A DNA stretch of 64,000 bases from Adineta steineri. Taxonomy: Eukaryota > Rotifera > Eurotatoria > Adinetida > Adinetidae. The DNA lies in the NCBI GenBank assembly GCA_905250115.1, contig CAJNOI010000111.1, positions 1 to 64,000 on the forward strand, read 5' to 3'. Every line of letters starts with the position of its first letter. Position 1 is the stretch's first letter. Below the pieces are notes generated by a model. The model saw only the letters and a program-made list of their open reading frames with translations. It made no database searches and was not told the DNA's origin. Shown piece by piece: positions 24,116-36,274 of this stretch. The position numbers and the translations under genes were made by a program.

Positions 24116-24207
24116 CTCGTTTAAGTTAATGGAGAAATATTTTTGTGATAATAACTTTGAGATAAAATATCGAATATTTATTTAACAAAGCTGGACCAAA
24201 GCTAAAT

Positions 24208-26112
24208 TTAGAACCAAATGTTAAACTCGCTAGGCTCGCTCTCGTTCTCCTTATAACGGCTTGGCTCGACATAAAACTTACGAAGCTCAGTATTTTTATG
24301 CACCCATTCGGTGGGATCAAACTCAAGCTTATCATTCGTGCAGCCCCAAAGTGTGAAATTACGTAACGATGACCATCGATTCCGCTGACCGAGCACTTGT
24401 AATATGACTACTTCGTCGAACGAGTAGTTTGTCATATTAAAGCTCAGAAACTTGAAACCGTTCAGACATATCCTCAAATGAATCAGTCGCGGAAAAGCCA
24501 CCGTCATTTTACTGATGTCTACTTTCAGGTTGCTTGCCTTGTAGTTATGCATATCAATAAAGATTTCGAGATGAACAATCTGACTGAAAACGTAACCAAA
24601 TGAGTAATCATTCAAGAGACCAACAATTGTTGACAAATTGACGCAACCCAACGACCGAATATTTGGTGTAAATTTTAACATTTCGACCATGAAACGCCTG
24701 TCAAATTCCGTTATAGATTTATTTCCAGTTGAATATGATTTAAGTGATAAGTGGCGCACTGAAATGTATGCAGATTTTTGCGATTGTCTGCTGGAGTAGG
24801 TCTCAATATATTTCTCGGCAAACCAATGAAGTTTCAATGTATGTAGATTGGGAAACATATACATCAGTTGATCAAATATATGTATAGGCGACGTATGATC
24901 GAAATCAACATGTTCGAGCGAGACGATACTCACTTTTGGATGAATAGTAGTATTGTTGGTTGATATTTGTCGACCAATGCCTTCGTCAAGAGACGACCAT
25001 AAGGAGACGGCGGTAGAGCACGGTACTGTAAAAAGACGTGTATATTTGCGATCGTCAAACGACAGATTAGTATAGACGAAACTGTTGAAATACCATCCTT
25101 TCTCTTGAAAAAAAGGTGTAGCGAACGTTTCGTCAGCTTTCATCGAGTACGAGTAGTACTCTAACTGGATCTCACACGCGAATTGACTTACTCTAGGAAG
25201 GTGCCTGGTAAACAAGTCTTCCCATCCTTCTCCAAAGCACAACTGTACATCTTCCATGGTTGCAAACAGCCCAAGCGTTTGAAGATGAGGCCAGTTATGA
25301 ACCATCATTAAAAAGAAGTCTGTTTCAAGTCTAACCATGGGGTGATGAACGAGAGTGAAATGTTTAAGAGCCGGCATATATGCATGGAGTTTTACGCAAT
25401 GAAAGTGATTAAATGCAGTGTAATGTTGTACAGGTTCTCCATCACGAAAACCAATAGTCAAATGCAGGCGATGAACATGCGGTGCGTATTGAGCAAAATG
25501 AAGAAAGTCCGCGAGTGTCCGAAATTTTATTGTTAAGTCCGTAATACGATTCTGTGCAGTAGCACTATTACGGTGAATTGTATTAATGAGAAAACAGACT
25601 GGTTTCAAAACAACTACTTCCAGTGAACTTTCAGCAAGAAAAATATTCTGATATAAATCACCACAACTACTGAACTGAGCGCTCGATGAGGACAGTTCAA
25701 ACGCACGCATAGTAAACTGAAAATAAGTACTAAGCTCAAGTATTTCAAGATCTCGATCAATGACTGTCAGGCGCTCCAAATTAGGAAACGTAGCATTGAG
25801 TTGCACAAGCAGTCTATCATCGCTGTAGTCATTTTCAAACAGTTTGCCACAATGTAAAACGAGAAAGCGAACATTCGCGCCTATATATGCAAAAATATTT
25901 GTAAAATAATGGGAGTAAAGATCGCGTGAAATCGTAACGAGATCAATGTGGCGCTCGTAGTTGAGAATACTGCAGTTGAACCGGTAGTTCATACCATAAA
26001 AACTATGCAGTACCTGTTCGTTGCTCATATACCCGTAAATGAGCAAAAGAATCTCATCACTCAAGTTCTCTAACCGATTTGGCATGGATGTAGTCTCACT
26101 TGTGAATTCCAT
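24208..26112 (-). CDS. F-box/LRR-type protein, intact, 634 aa
   Basis: Single exon from ATG 26112 to the stop at 24208. An F-box-like N-terminus (LENLSDEILLLIYGYMSNEQV, residues ~14-35) is followed by a long run of leucine-rich, LRR-like segments (FPNLERLTVIDRDL, MPALKHFTLVHHP, WPHLQTLGLF, FPNLHTLKLHWF, FPRLIHLRICLNGF). The protein ends SEFNIWF, like the NIWL/RIWL ends of its paralogs. Predicted SCF substrate-recognition subunit by family resemblance; the substrate is unknown. It is the only F-box gene in the window with an undamaged frame, and its coding sequence is visibly richer in G+C than the surrounding DNA. Confidence 0.8.
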   Translation of the reverse strand: MEFTSETTSMPNRLENLSDEILLLIYGYMSNEQVLHSFYGMNYRFNCSILNYERHIDLVTISRDLYSHYFTNIFAYIGANVRFLVLHCGKLFENDYSDDRLLVQLNATFPNLERLTVIDRDLEILELSTYFQFTMRAFELSSSSAQFSSCGDLYQNIFLAESSLEVVVLKPVCFLINTIHRNSATAQNRITDLTIKFRTLADFLHFAQYAPHVHRLHLTIGFRDGEPVQHYTAFNHFHCVKLHAYMPALKHFTLVHHPMVRLETDFFLMMVHNWPHLQTLGLFATMEDVQLCFGEGWEDLFTRHLPRVSQFACEIQLEYYSYSMKADETFATPFFQEKGWYFNSFVYTNLSFDDRKYTRLFTVPCSTAVSLWSSLDEGIGRQISTNNTTIHPKVSIVSLEHVDFDHTSPIHIFDQLMYMFPNLHTLKLHWFAEKYIETYSSRQSQKSAYISVRHLSLKSYSTGNKSITEFDRRFMVEMLKFTPNIRSLGCVNLSTIVGLLNDYSFGYVFSQIVHLEIFIDMHNYKASNLKVDISKMTVAFPRLIHLRICLNGFKFLSFNMTNYSFDEVVILQVLGQRNRWSSLRNFTLWGCTNDKLEFDPTEWVHKNTELRKFYVEPSRYKENESEPSEFNIWF

Positions 26113-28681
26113 GTTCTTGTTGTTGTAAACGAGTGCTTACGATCACTTTATCATAAATAAGAGTCAGTCAAAATTATCGCTGATATTTATCACTATGAAA
26201 GGACATGTAAGAGAGAGGAAGAACAAAAAAAGAAAAAATAGTTGCATTACTGATATTTTATTATAAAGCAAATATTTTATCATCACAAAGTCACACAATG
26301 ATATAATTTATATACTGTTTTATCATAAAACATACCAAAATGCAAAAATTAGAAAAACACTCAAAATCCCATAAATTTGTATATTAATCTGTTGTGAAAA
26401 AGGTGAATAAAAGACCCTGATAACTGAGGTAGAGTCGAGCAAACGAATTTCACAAGACCAGTAAATTAAAAAGCCTCCAGTGCATCAAAATCGGCGACGT
26501 GTTTGTACTTCGCGAATTTTCAACTGATGAGGAATTCAGAACTTAAAGAATCGAAGCGATTCTTCTAAATTAATTGAGAATTAGACAATATTTATGGTTA
26601 GAAATGGACTTTAATTTGATTTTATCGTATGCAATAATTGTTTCCAGAATAGATAAATGATTTAATTGAAAGTCGAAATAGAATATCCAAGAAAACAAAA
26701 ATAATTAATACTTGATCTTCACTTAGTTATCGTCTATTAGATATGACTAGCCAATAGAGAAAACTTTAATCATGCTTTTAATTACAATCATAGTCATATA
26801 AAATATGTAGATTCTTTGAATAATTACATTTAGATGCGACTATCGCGGTGACTGTGGATATTATATTTTTGCTTGTTTTTTAATTTCTGATTGAAAATTT
26901 ATGTAGAGAAAGTGAACACAAAGGAAACAGTAGTTATATCAATCATCAAGTCTTGTGCAATACCATGAGATCCGTTCTTTTTTTGTGTTGAAATGAATAT
27001 AAGAATGCTAATTTGACAGATGAGTGTATTACTCTTATCCTAATGTTAATTAATCCTCGCTCTCATCAATATATTTTATACTCATCTGAATCTGTTACCG
27101 AATTAATATTTTATCGACAATAATTTGACAAATAAAAATAGAGTCATAGCGTAACTCTGTAGACTTTCATATGAATGAAAAATAATAAAATATATTCTTT
27201 TCTCTCAGGAAACTCTGCATTTCCTTCACCTAGTGCTGGTTTTCAATTTTGTTTTTCTATAGAAATCAACTCTTGTTTCAACTAGTTTAGTTTCACATGC
27301 TACTTCGTAGATTTCGACATTTACAATAGATTATATTTTATTCAAAATTGATCTGGAAAAAGAAAATGATCTTGTTGTTTTCATCGACCTATGATGTTTT
27401 ATCATAAAAACGCTTGTATACAGTAAGTATCAGAACCATTCACTCATTATTATTTTTATTTTAAATCAAACAAATACATAAAAATAAAGTGAAAAATATC
27501 ATTTGAGAATCCATTTCTTGATATGCAATACTATGAAACAAATAAAACCGAGAAGAATTTAATTTAATTTCTAATGATTAATTTTGAATAAAAACAATTT
27601 GTTTCTTTTTAGTTACATTCTTCAATAATTAACTTGAATGATAAAAAAACTCTTCTCTACATTATTGAAAACTGAACATGAAGTTTATTTTTTTTCCGTC
27701 TATTCGCCTACATAATGATGTTAATGGGAACTTTCTTTTTTTATTAAATATTTGCAATAAACTCAACATTTGAATTTATCAATAGAGAACAACAATGAAT
27801 TCATTTCCTTTGTCAAAACTGATATGAAATGCCAGACATTATTTGTTGTAAATATAAAAAATGTTCATGATATTGAAATGTTTGTAGGAAGGATGTCAAA
27901 ACAAAGTGTTTCAAACAAAATTGAATGTTATCCTTGTTAAAGATACATCACAAATCATGCCTTAACGAAGGAAATACAACGCTTCCTGAACAATAAAACA
28001 GAAATTTTTTGACAACAAAATATTTTTGTTATTTTGCATTTAGTTGAAAGATATTATATGCTGTCAGAAATGTGTTGTATAATTGATTTTATTCTTATTT
28101 CACACATTAGATAAATGATAAGAAAAGTTTAGTTGTTGATCTTCAGAATAAATCTTCATCAAATATTATTCAACAATATCAATATCATCAAATCTATGAG
28201 AAACGAATGCATAAACAAAAGAATTAGTAGTATCATATTCACATTTAACAAAATCAATTAAACTTATTATTTTATTATCCTTTGAAATTGTTCATCATGA
28301 TGAATAATTATGATGATATTAACATAGCTATAAGTAAAAATAGTATATCAATCATTTCTTTTGTTCTATATTGACATACAGAAGAGAACGAAGAAGAAAA
28401 CATCATACTGAGATTGACATTGTGAAATGTTGAATACTTTCTTAAAAACAACAGCATTTTCTACCGTTCGGTAAGGATTCAATCGATAAAATTAAAATAT
28501 TTTATTATGATGAAAAATTAAATCATTGCAGAACAGTTGATTTGTTCTATCACATTCAAATAAAAAGTTATGAAGATTTATTTTTCTAAACAAAGTTTTA
28601 TCAAATAATAATCCAAGAAAATTCTGTAAAATCTAAAAGTAAATTGAATGTTATACAAATTTATTCTTTCTCTTAATTATC
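26113..28681. other. 2.5 kb AT-rich, no gene seen
   Basis: No ORF with protein features. A slightly GC-richer island at about 26440-26560 contains the small hairpin GAATCGAAGCGATTC but was not recognised. Confidence 0.45.
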
Positions 28682-28749
28682 CGAGGGTGTGGATGTGGAA
28701 GTTCTTATTAGATCAACAAGGGACATTCAAATTCACACCCACACTCTTT
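28682..28749. repeat. telomere-like inverted repeat
   Basis: GAGGGTGTGGATGTGGAA, loop of about 30 bp, then TTCACACCCACACTC. Confidence 0.8.
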
Positions 28750-29323
28750 TTATCAAATTTTCATCAACTTCAACTAATTGGAATCTAATGATAAACATTT
28801 TCTTTTCATTATTCATAGAAATATTTTAAATTATTTAATCGGCCATTTTTTTAATTATTCTAATCAGACGTTTTTCTTGCGAAATGCGACTGTTGAAATG
28901 TTAATATAGATCAAATAGTAATAAAACTAATACGCACATCCTCAAATGTCAATGAAAAAACGAATATTTTGTCACATAAACACTTCATTGATTTGAAAAT
29001 TATCAATAATTTGGGTTTTATTTGATGAAAAAGAAGAAAATTGAATTTAAATCATTTTTCATAGAAAATTTTCATTCAAAATCAAAAATAAAGAAAATGT
29101 TGAATTTTTTCATTTGAAATTTAAATGAATTCAGTTTGATAAAGAAATTATGAAATATTTATTTGAATTTCTTTGAAAAACAAAACAAATCTCTTTTATA
29201 TCAAAAATCAAATTTAAATTTTGGATCATTTCATAACATTTAGTATCAATGTTTTATTTTATTTCAATCTCTTGTTCATTTTTCTTCCGTAATTCTTGTT
29301 TTTGCTTTTCATCTAAATGAAAA
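28750..29323. other. AT-rich spacer
   Basis: Nothing recognised. Many GAAAATTT-type runs. Confidence 0.4.
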
Positions 29324-29400
29324 TGGGTGTGGGTGTGGATATTGGTATGCTCTGTATTCATTGTACAGTCACACCCACCTACACCCACACCCACACCCTA
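29324..29400. repeat. telomere-like inverted repeat, long C arm
   Basis: GGGTGTGGGTGTGGATATTGG, loop, then a C-rich arm of about 30 bp with four CACACCC-type units. Confidence 0.85.
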
Positions 29401-29599
29401 GTAATATAATTAGAAAGCATTAAAATTCAAATACAAGTAATTATGAACATTACAGACAACATTAAGTAAGAATATTTATAACATTCCTTAAAATAAAGCA
29501 CGAATCCGTCCAATTTTTTGCAGGACAGAAGCATTAAATTCTTTTTTATATACTTTTGATGGTAATATATAGACAAAGAATATCATCATTGATGGTAAA

Positions 29600-29699
29600 N
29601 NNNNNNNNNNNNNNNNNNNNNNNNNNNNNNNNNNNNNNNNNNNNNNNNNNNNNNNNNNNNNNNNNNNNNNNNNNNNNNNNNNNNNNNNNNNNNNNNNNN
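29600..29699. other. 100-N assembly gap
   Basis: A run of exactly 100 N, probably a scaffolding gap of unknown true size. The predicted ORF across it is meaningless. Confidence 0.98.
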
Positions 29700-29746
29700 A
29701 ACCTATTGACAACGCACCCAAAACGATAACGTGCCGCACCACGATG

Positions 29747-29819
29747 ATGGTGTTTAGTGTAGGTGAAGCTATTTTATTTTCCCATCTAAACGCACACCCA
29801 CACCTACCCATACCCCTCA
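29747..29819. repeat. telomere-like inverted repeat, diverged
   Basis: GGTGTTTAGTGTAGGTGAAG, loop, then CACACCCACACCTACCCATACCCCTCAG. Confidence 0.6.
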
Positions 29820-29825
29820 GATTGT

Positions 29826-29915
29826 CCATGATCATTCCATGTCATGTAGTGCCAATGTTCGAACATCGTACTTTGTGAATGTGTCGAATAACTTAACCAC
29901 TCAGCCATAGGGGTC
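29826..29915 (-). tRNA. tRNA-like sequence (pseudo-tRNA or SINE head)
   Basis: The minus strand reads GACCCCTATGGCTGAGTGGTTA, containing a good Pol III A box (TGGCTGAGTGG) of tRNA-Ser/Leu type. About 35 bp later comes ATGTTCGAACAT, matching a B-box core. The 3' acceptor half does not pair convincingly with GACCCCT and the anticodon arm is poor, so this is more likely a decayed tRNA or tRNA-derived SINE than a working tRNA. Confidence 0.45.
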
Positions 29916-29924
29916 ATACTAAAG

Positions 29925-29980
29925 TCTTGAGGGTGTGGATGTGTGTGGGCAGAAGAGGAAGCAGACGCACATCCACACCC
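29925..29980. repeat. telomere-like inverted repeat next to tRNA-like sequence
   Basis: CTTGAGGGTGTGGATGTGTG, loop of about 15 bp, GCACATCCACACCC. Ten bases from the tRNA-like 5' end. Confidence 0.8.
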
Positions 29981-30155
29981 TTTTTACGTCGAACCTAATT
30001 ATTTTGGCCATGTTCAGAGTTTCGGTAATGAATGCTAGATTCCTTTTAGTTCCCGCTTCATATCATATATAATTAGCCTGACTTTTTCTCTCTAACTACT
30101 TTAATATTTTTAATATTATTTTAGATTCGTATTTACATCCTTTTTAACATTTTAG

Positions 30156-33100
30156 GAAGAGTGCGCGCTAAAGCTATTTGTTCTGCACCGAATCGATATG
30201 TTTCAAATACTAACAATCAGATTAATTTGAAGGACCTACTCAAAGATGCAAACTGCATCCATTCTACGTCGATAGATGCGAAGTATTTTACTAATGTGGA
30301 TTATGAACTGTTAAAAAAATGGTGGTCATGTCTATGCTCTGGAAATATTGGTCAATCTATTGGGTTAGATCACATATTCAATACATTAGTAGATCAAACG
30401 ATTGATGCACAAACACTAATTAAAGAATTAATACAAAGTCACTCAATCAAAGTCTACATAATCGATAGTTTGAAAAGATATCATAGTTTAATGGATATTA
30501 TTCACATTTTGCCATCATGCAATCAAATTGATTTCACGACAGTTCCACAACAACATCAAAAAATTACTGGAATATTTTCTAATGTAGTAGATACAATAAC
30601 AAAATCAGTTTTATTAACAACGACGATTCATTCTATGTCATATGAAAGTCAACGTTATTTCGGTAATTTTATTAAGAAAAATGATTTACCTGTACCATTT
30701 GCATATTATATGTGGAATAACCAAACAAATTTTGTCGAATATAAAATCAACTTTAATTTATTGTCTGAAATAATGTGTCTCACAAGTGGTCAATATATTT
30801 TACAAGTTGGTAGTGAGTCAACGATTGGGATGGGCAAGACCAGCATGTTACAATTTATGTTTCCTGATAAACGTAGCGAAGCATTAAATACAGATGGAAA
30901 TTCTACTCTTCGAAATGGATGTATCGATGTACTTTTTTCACCAGATGGAGCAGGTCAAAAAAGTGAATCTTATGTTATCTTTGATGCACATGGAACAATG
31001 AATATTTTCAATGAAGATATCATCACTTCTATTCAAACATATTGTTCACTTCAAATTCTTTATGTTACAGAAAAGGATCTTAATGGTGTATTTTTAAATT
31101 CTATGATGAATTACTCAGAATGCATAAAAACAAAACCTACTATTGTAGTCATTTTCGATTCTAACTATGATGATAAACGAATTGGTGCAGAACATATTAT
31201 TAATGCTTTTCAATCACAATATCATCACTGGAAGAATGTGAGATGGACAACCGCGCCACCTTCTCAATTATGGTATCAGCGTGATCATAACAAAAAAAAT
31301 AAAGATTTAACACGCTCACAACAGCTTCTTAAATCATTTAAAGAATTAAGAGAAAGTATAAACGCAGAAGTACAAAAGTATATTAAGTGTACATCAATAT
31401 TTTCAATTCAGTCCTATTATCTTAGTGTTAAAATTTCAACAAATTCTAGTGCACCCGTTCATTATCATTTTGAAATTGAAGATCGTCTTAAACAACTATT
31501 CGGTGGTTTAAATGAAAAAACAGAAAATCTTCGTATTGCAACTCCAGTTAGTTACTTGGATTCTGCAATAAAACAATGTGAGAAAGAGTCGTCAAATAAT
31601 TGGGACGCTCCTCAAAAAGAAATACAAACTCGAAAAGAAAATTTAATTCAAGAACGATCAAAAATTGTAACTATCAATCGTCATACTGGTTTTTTCGTTG
31701 ATCTATTGACAAAATGTTCATATACGGAATTATTAATAACTGAAAAATTTTTGGAAAAATGGCGATCACAATTTGAATCGACATTACTTGAACAATTAAG
31801 CAAAGCAAAAATAGAAGCCTCAAAATTAAATTCACAAATGAAACAGATAGAAGAACATTTGTCAACTGAGAAGATAGAAATACAACAAGAACTATGTAAT
31901 GTTAAAAACGAATTTGATCAACAACATAAACTCGCCAATGAAATTAATCAGAAACTAATGAATATTGATCTAACCATTGGTCTTTTTTGTGATGAAATAA
32001 TGGCTTTATATGACCTTTCACCACATATGTTTAATTCTCCAAGTCTTATGCAGGATATTGCTAAAGCATTCGTCAATTTAATGCAGAAAGGTTTTGCAAT
32101 TCATATACTTCGTGGCCGTCCATTACGCTGTCATAGTCGATTGATTGAAGAAAGTATAAAGTTCCTTTCACCAACAACACAAGAACCACCATTGGTTTTA
32201 ACAGTTATTGGAGAGCAATCGTCGGCTAAATCATCATTAATGAATACAACATTTGGTTGTAATTTTCGTGTTAGTGCTGGACGTTGTACAATTGGAATGT
32301 ATATGAGTGTTATTCGTTGGAAATCCAAAACAATCGTGATTTTTGATACAGAAGGACTTCTTTCATTAGAAGAAGCTGGTTCAATATTTGATAATCAGAT
32401 GATTACAATGGCTGTACTTTCTTCACATCTTGTTTTAATTAATCATAAAGGTGAAGTTAGTTCGAATTTAAAAGATCTTATTGGTATGAGTTTTTACGCA
32501 AAACTAAATATCGATAGTCCAATAAAACCAAAATTATTATTTGTTTTAAGAGATCAAGCAGATCTTTCATCAAAAGAAACATTCTTTCGACAATTAACAA
32601 AATTAAAAGATCAATTACAAAATGATAGTAAATTTCTTAAAAGTTCAATTGATGATGAACTTGATATTAATATTGAAAATGTTTATTTACTACCAAATGC
32701 ATTTTCGCATGACACTGATGCTATTTCAAATATACCACGACGTTGGAGAAATCAAACATTTCCACAAGAAATTATTAAACTTCGGCAAATAATATTTGAC
32801 AATATCACAAGTACTACAAAACCACAAAGATTTCATCAATCAAACAGAATTTCATGTATCGAACCACAATCATCTACAATAGATGCAGCATATATAGATA
32901 TGACACAATTATATACAAAAATTTCAAGTAATTGGGAAGCAATTGATCGCTTAGGTCCGAGATTGTTAGAATGTAAAACGCTCTATGAACTTTCAATACT
33001 GAAAGAACTTCAAACCATTGCTAATGATATAATTAAGACAACAAATACAACTGTCTTTCAACATGGTGAAAGCTTAATTGAAAGATTATTATTAGAATTT

Positions 33101-35410
33101 TCAAGAGATGGTTGTATCAATAAAGAACTTGATGGTATCAATAGTAAATTTAATCATCTATTAACTGGAACAATTATGCAGGCTGTCAATCAAGCACAAA
33201 TGGATTTTAATAATAAAACAGAAAGAAGTTGTTATCTGACAGAAACAAAATTAAAAGTTAGTAGATATTTAGAACCGGCAATTCATTCTGCCCAACATTT
33301 GTTAAAAGAAACTTTTGAAACACGTATAATTGACTTATCAAAGAAGGCACAAGTGAATGATGCACAACAGCAATTATTAGAGTCAGTACAAATAGAATTC
33401 GATCAACATAAAAGCCTTGAAACAAAGGATTTGAAAGATCGTCTTGAAACGAAATTCCAGTCTATGATAGAACAACATCGCAAGAATCTTCAATCATCAT
33501 CGAAAACAGAAAGTGATATTACACAGAATATTTTAAATTTCTACACCAGTTACCTGTCCTGTAAAGGACGAGAGGCAAATCATGGAAGTATTTACAAATT
33601 ATTGTATTCTATAAATGATGAAGAAGCGTTTAAAACGCATTTCAAAAGAATTGAAAGTTGTTTATCAAGCTTTTCAGGACAAGCAACGCAACAGATTTCA
33701 CACAAAGTTGATAGTTTTTGGAAACTTTTCATACCATGTGTTTCAGGACCATCAAATAGATATAACGATTCTGTATGGGAAAAGTTAAAAGATGACCTAA
33801 AATGGTTTACAGATAATACAAAAATTAACAAAAGTAAGGAAACCTTTCGACAGATATGGGGTAATGTTCTACCGGAATTTCGAGAAAATCTTTTAACATC
33901 AATCCAGGCCACACAATCTTTGTCATCAAATCCAACGACTGTTCAGCATCTTTTTCAATACATCGAAAATGCAATGAATTCTCCATGTATAACAAGAAAA
34001 AATTATATAGAGAAACATGTATTCTGCTCAGATCTAGCTGTAATTGGTCTTGATACCATAATTGTCGAAGCAATAGCAAAAGAAAAATCAGATTATGAAT
34101 TAAATTTACAAAATTCAACAAATGAAATAAAAGAATGTAAAGATAATTTATATAAACAATGCATGGCAATGAAAGACTCCATTGAATTAGGACGAACACT
34201 TGCTGAAACAATCGGAAAACAGATTATCGAGGAAATCGGTCATCTTTTACAACGTAGAATTGACAAAGACATAAGAGAGGATATTATTAAAAGTCAATTT
34301 ATTAATCATGAAGCTATACAAAAACAAGCTTATGAAGAGAGTATAAGTCAAGCAAATGGTGAGAATATTCTTAAATATATTTATGATATGAATCGATATT
34401 TCATTGAATTGAGTTTAAAAGAAATCAAAATAACTTTACATACTGTAACGCATCATCATACATTAAACTTTCAACATTTAATTATCAAAGCAATTAATAC
34501 CGCAAATAAATGTGTTCAAGAAAACACATATAAAGACACTCTTGAATTAAGAGATGGAATACGAAATGCAATTCTTGATATACCTGAATTGAAATCGGCA
34601 CAATCATTGGAAAGAGAATTATACTCGATGTTTGCATTGAATAATGTTATTCGCATGACAATTACAGATAAAAAACTATTTAAACAAGGCTTTGAAAATA
34701 TTTGTACGTATTATAAAGATGTTGAAAAAACAATAAACGATTTAACAATAAATATCAAAACTGAAGCATTTAACAGTTGTAAGCAGAGCATTGCATCACG
34801 ACTTGGTTGCCAAGCTCGATGTCCAGGATGTGGTACTAAATGTAGTAAAATAGAGCCTCACCATAAAGAAGACGTTGAAGTCTGGCAAAATCCTTGTGAA
34901 AAGTGTTCACCAAATGAATGCACGTGTACACATCCTAAACCAAGATATATTGAAACTCATGAGAGTACATATCACTTGGCCAGCGCATTTCATGGGTGGA
35001 GGTATCACAAACTACATACACCGTATCTTGAATTATGTTATCAGCGTTGGACAACAATAGGTGTTAGTGTAAGAAAACAACAGTCACCTAATTACTTGCA
35101 GAATGAAAAGAGCAACGAGACTGAAGATGAATATGAAGTTGTATTTCCAAAAGCTAAATACTATAATGAAAGATATCCAGCATGGTATAATAACTTAAAA
35201 AAACAATCAACAGAAGGTAATGCATGCAATGAGTCGATTCCACCACCTGATCAAAGACGTGCTTGGATGGTTGTTCGGCATGCAATTATTAAACGTCGTA
35301 ACGGTGCTATGATTGATAACAAAGAATATGATGATAAGTTATATCCATTAAATGTCGAAACTTTACCAGCAGATTTCGAGCCAGTATGGAAAGACGAAAA
35401 TTTTGAATAA
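30156..35410 (+). CDS. VLIG/URGCP-type giant GTPase, large exon
   Basis: An open frame of about 1750 codons ends at TAA 35408-35410. There is no ATG near the start; TTTTTAACATTTTAG ending at 30155 is a good acceptor, so 5' exon(s) are missing or lie beyond the gap. Two G-like domains are visible: a first degenerate one with GMGKTSMLQFMF (~residue 222) and FDAHGT (~275), and a VLIG-type one with GEQSSAKSSLMN (~683), SAGRCT, FDTEGL (~728) and LRDQAD (~797). The second P-loop has Ala where GKS normally has Gly. Long helical regions follow. A C-terminal Cys/His block (CPGCGTKC, CEKCSPNECTC, ~1550-1590) matches the VLIG zinc-like tail. Members are large cytosolic GTPases, interferon-inducible in vertebrates; the role in rotifers is unknown. 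Confidence 0.85.
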
Positions 35411-35692
35411 CGATATTTTATATTCACAAATGATTCATGATTAACCAATTGCATCCAAGACTTGTTCAAAAATACTTATTAGTTTTTTCGTATTTCATTC
35501 GTATTCGGGCATATTTTATTTCACTTTTTCTGTAGTTAGACGTTTTTGCACGAATAGTATAATCATGCGTTTTCTTTCTTAGAGTGATTGCACACAAATT
35601 TTATCATAACGAAGAATAAACTATTACTTTTAACTTCTTTATTTAATGGCGGAGGTACCACTGTAGTCGGCCGTTATAACCACAAATGTATC
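35411..35692. other. 3' flank of GTPase gene
   Basis: AT-rich. No gene seen before the telomere-like array. Confidence 0.4.
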
Positions 35693-35868
35693 GACCATCT
35701 TGAGGGTGTGGGTGTGGGTGTGAGTGTGTGGGTGTGGGTGTGTGGATGTGGGTGTGGGTGTGTGGATGTGGGTGTGGTTGTGTGGATGTGGGTGTGAGCA
35801 TGGGTATCGATGTGGATGTAGGTCGTTTCATTTCCATTATACCCACACCCACACCCTTCAATCTTATC
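35693..35868. repeat. longest telomere-like inverted repeat/array
   Basis: Starts ACCATCTTGAGGGTGTGGG and runs for ~110 bp as (GGGTGTG)n and GTGTGGATGTGG units. After a short loop it ends ACCCACACCCACACCCTTCAA. Apparent His/Pro/Thr and Val/Cys/Gly ORFs are translations of the repeat. Confidence 0.9.
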
Positions 35869-35918
35869 CAACCGACTATGTGAAGTTACTCATCTTACAG
35901 AAATTTAAATGCCAATTT

Positions 35919-35967
35919 TTGAGGATGGGTGGGTATGGATATTATATTCGCATTACATTCACACCCA
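35919..35967. repeat. telomere-like inverted repeat beside phased array
   Basis: TTGAGGATGGGTGGGTATGG, loop, TTCACACCCAAAAG. About 45 bp before the second motif array. Confidence 0.6.
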
Positions 35968-36009
35968 AAAGCAACCAAAGCATTGCTAATCGATTAACTG
36001 TACAATCAA

Positions 36010-36200
36010 ATTTTTTACTTGTATATTCTGTATTCATTACTTTACAAAAATTAATTTTTTACTTCGCAAAATCTATTTATTTACTTAGCATTTTTCAATA
36101 TTTTACCTAGAAAACTAAATGTTTTCACTGACAATTTATATAAGTTACTTAGCAAAAATAGAGGTTTTTACTTAGTTTTCATTGAAATTTACTTAGCACT
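36010..36200 (-). repeat. phased array of GCTAAGTAAA motifs, ~21-22 bp period
   Basis: On the plus strand TTTACTTAGC variants occur near 36014, 36037, 36058, 36080, 36101, 36122, 36144, 36166 and 36188, mostly 21-22 bp apart. This is the reverse orientation of the 7961-8185 array. Both arrays share a TATTTAAG just outside the same end and a telomere-like repeat near the other. Confidence 0.7.
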
Positions 36201-36274
36201 TAAATAGGTGCCATTAGAAACTAACTGTTTCTCAAACCGTTGATATACAGTCTATAATATTCTCGGCGATATTC

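Larger units (their letters stand above)
22169..24207. other. gene-free, repeat-rich intergenic
   Basis: Contains telomere-like repeats, a 45-50 bp tandem repeat near 22890-23060 and a one-sided C-rich array at 24000-24115. The plus-strand ORF at 23379-23735 has no recognisable domain. Confidence 0.45.

Noticed and set aside
35643-36110. Long ORFs rich in His/Pro/Thr or Val/Cys/Gly over the telomere-like array
   Set aside because: They are translations of the hexamer repeat on both strands; no independent protein features.
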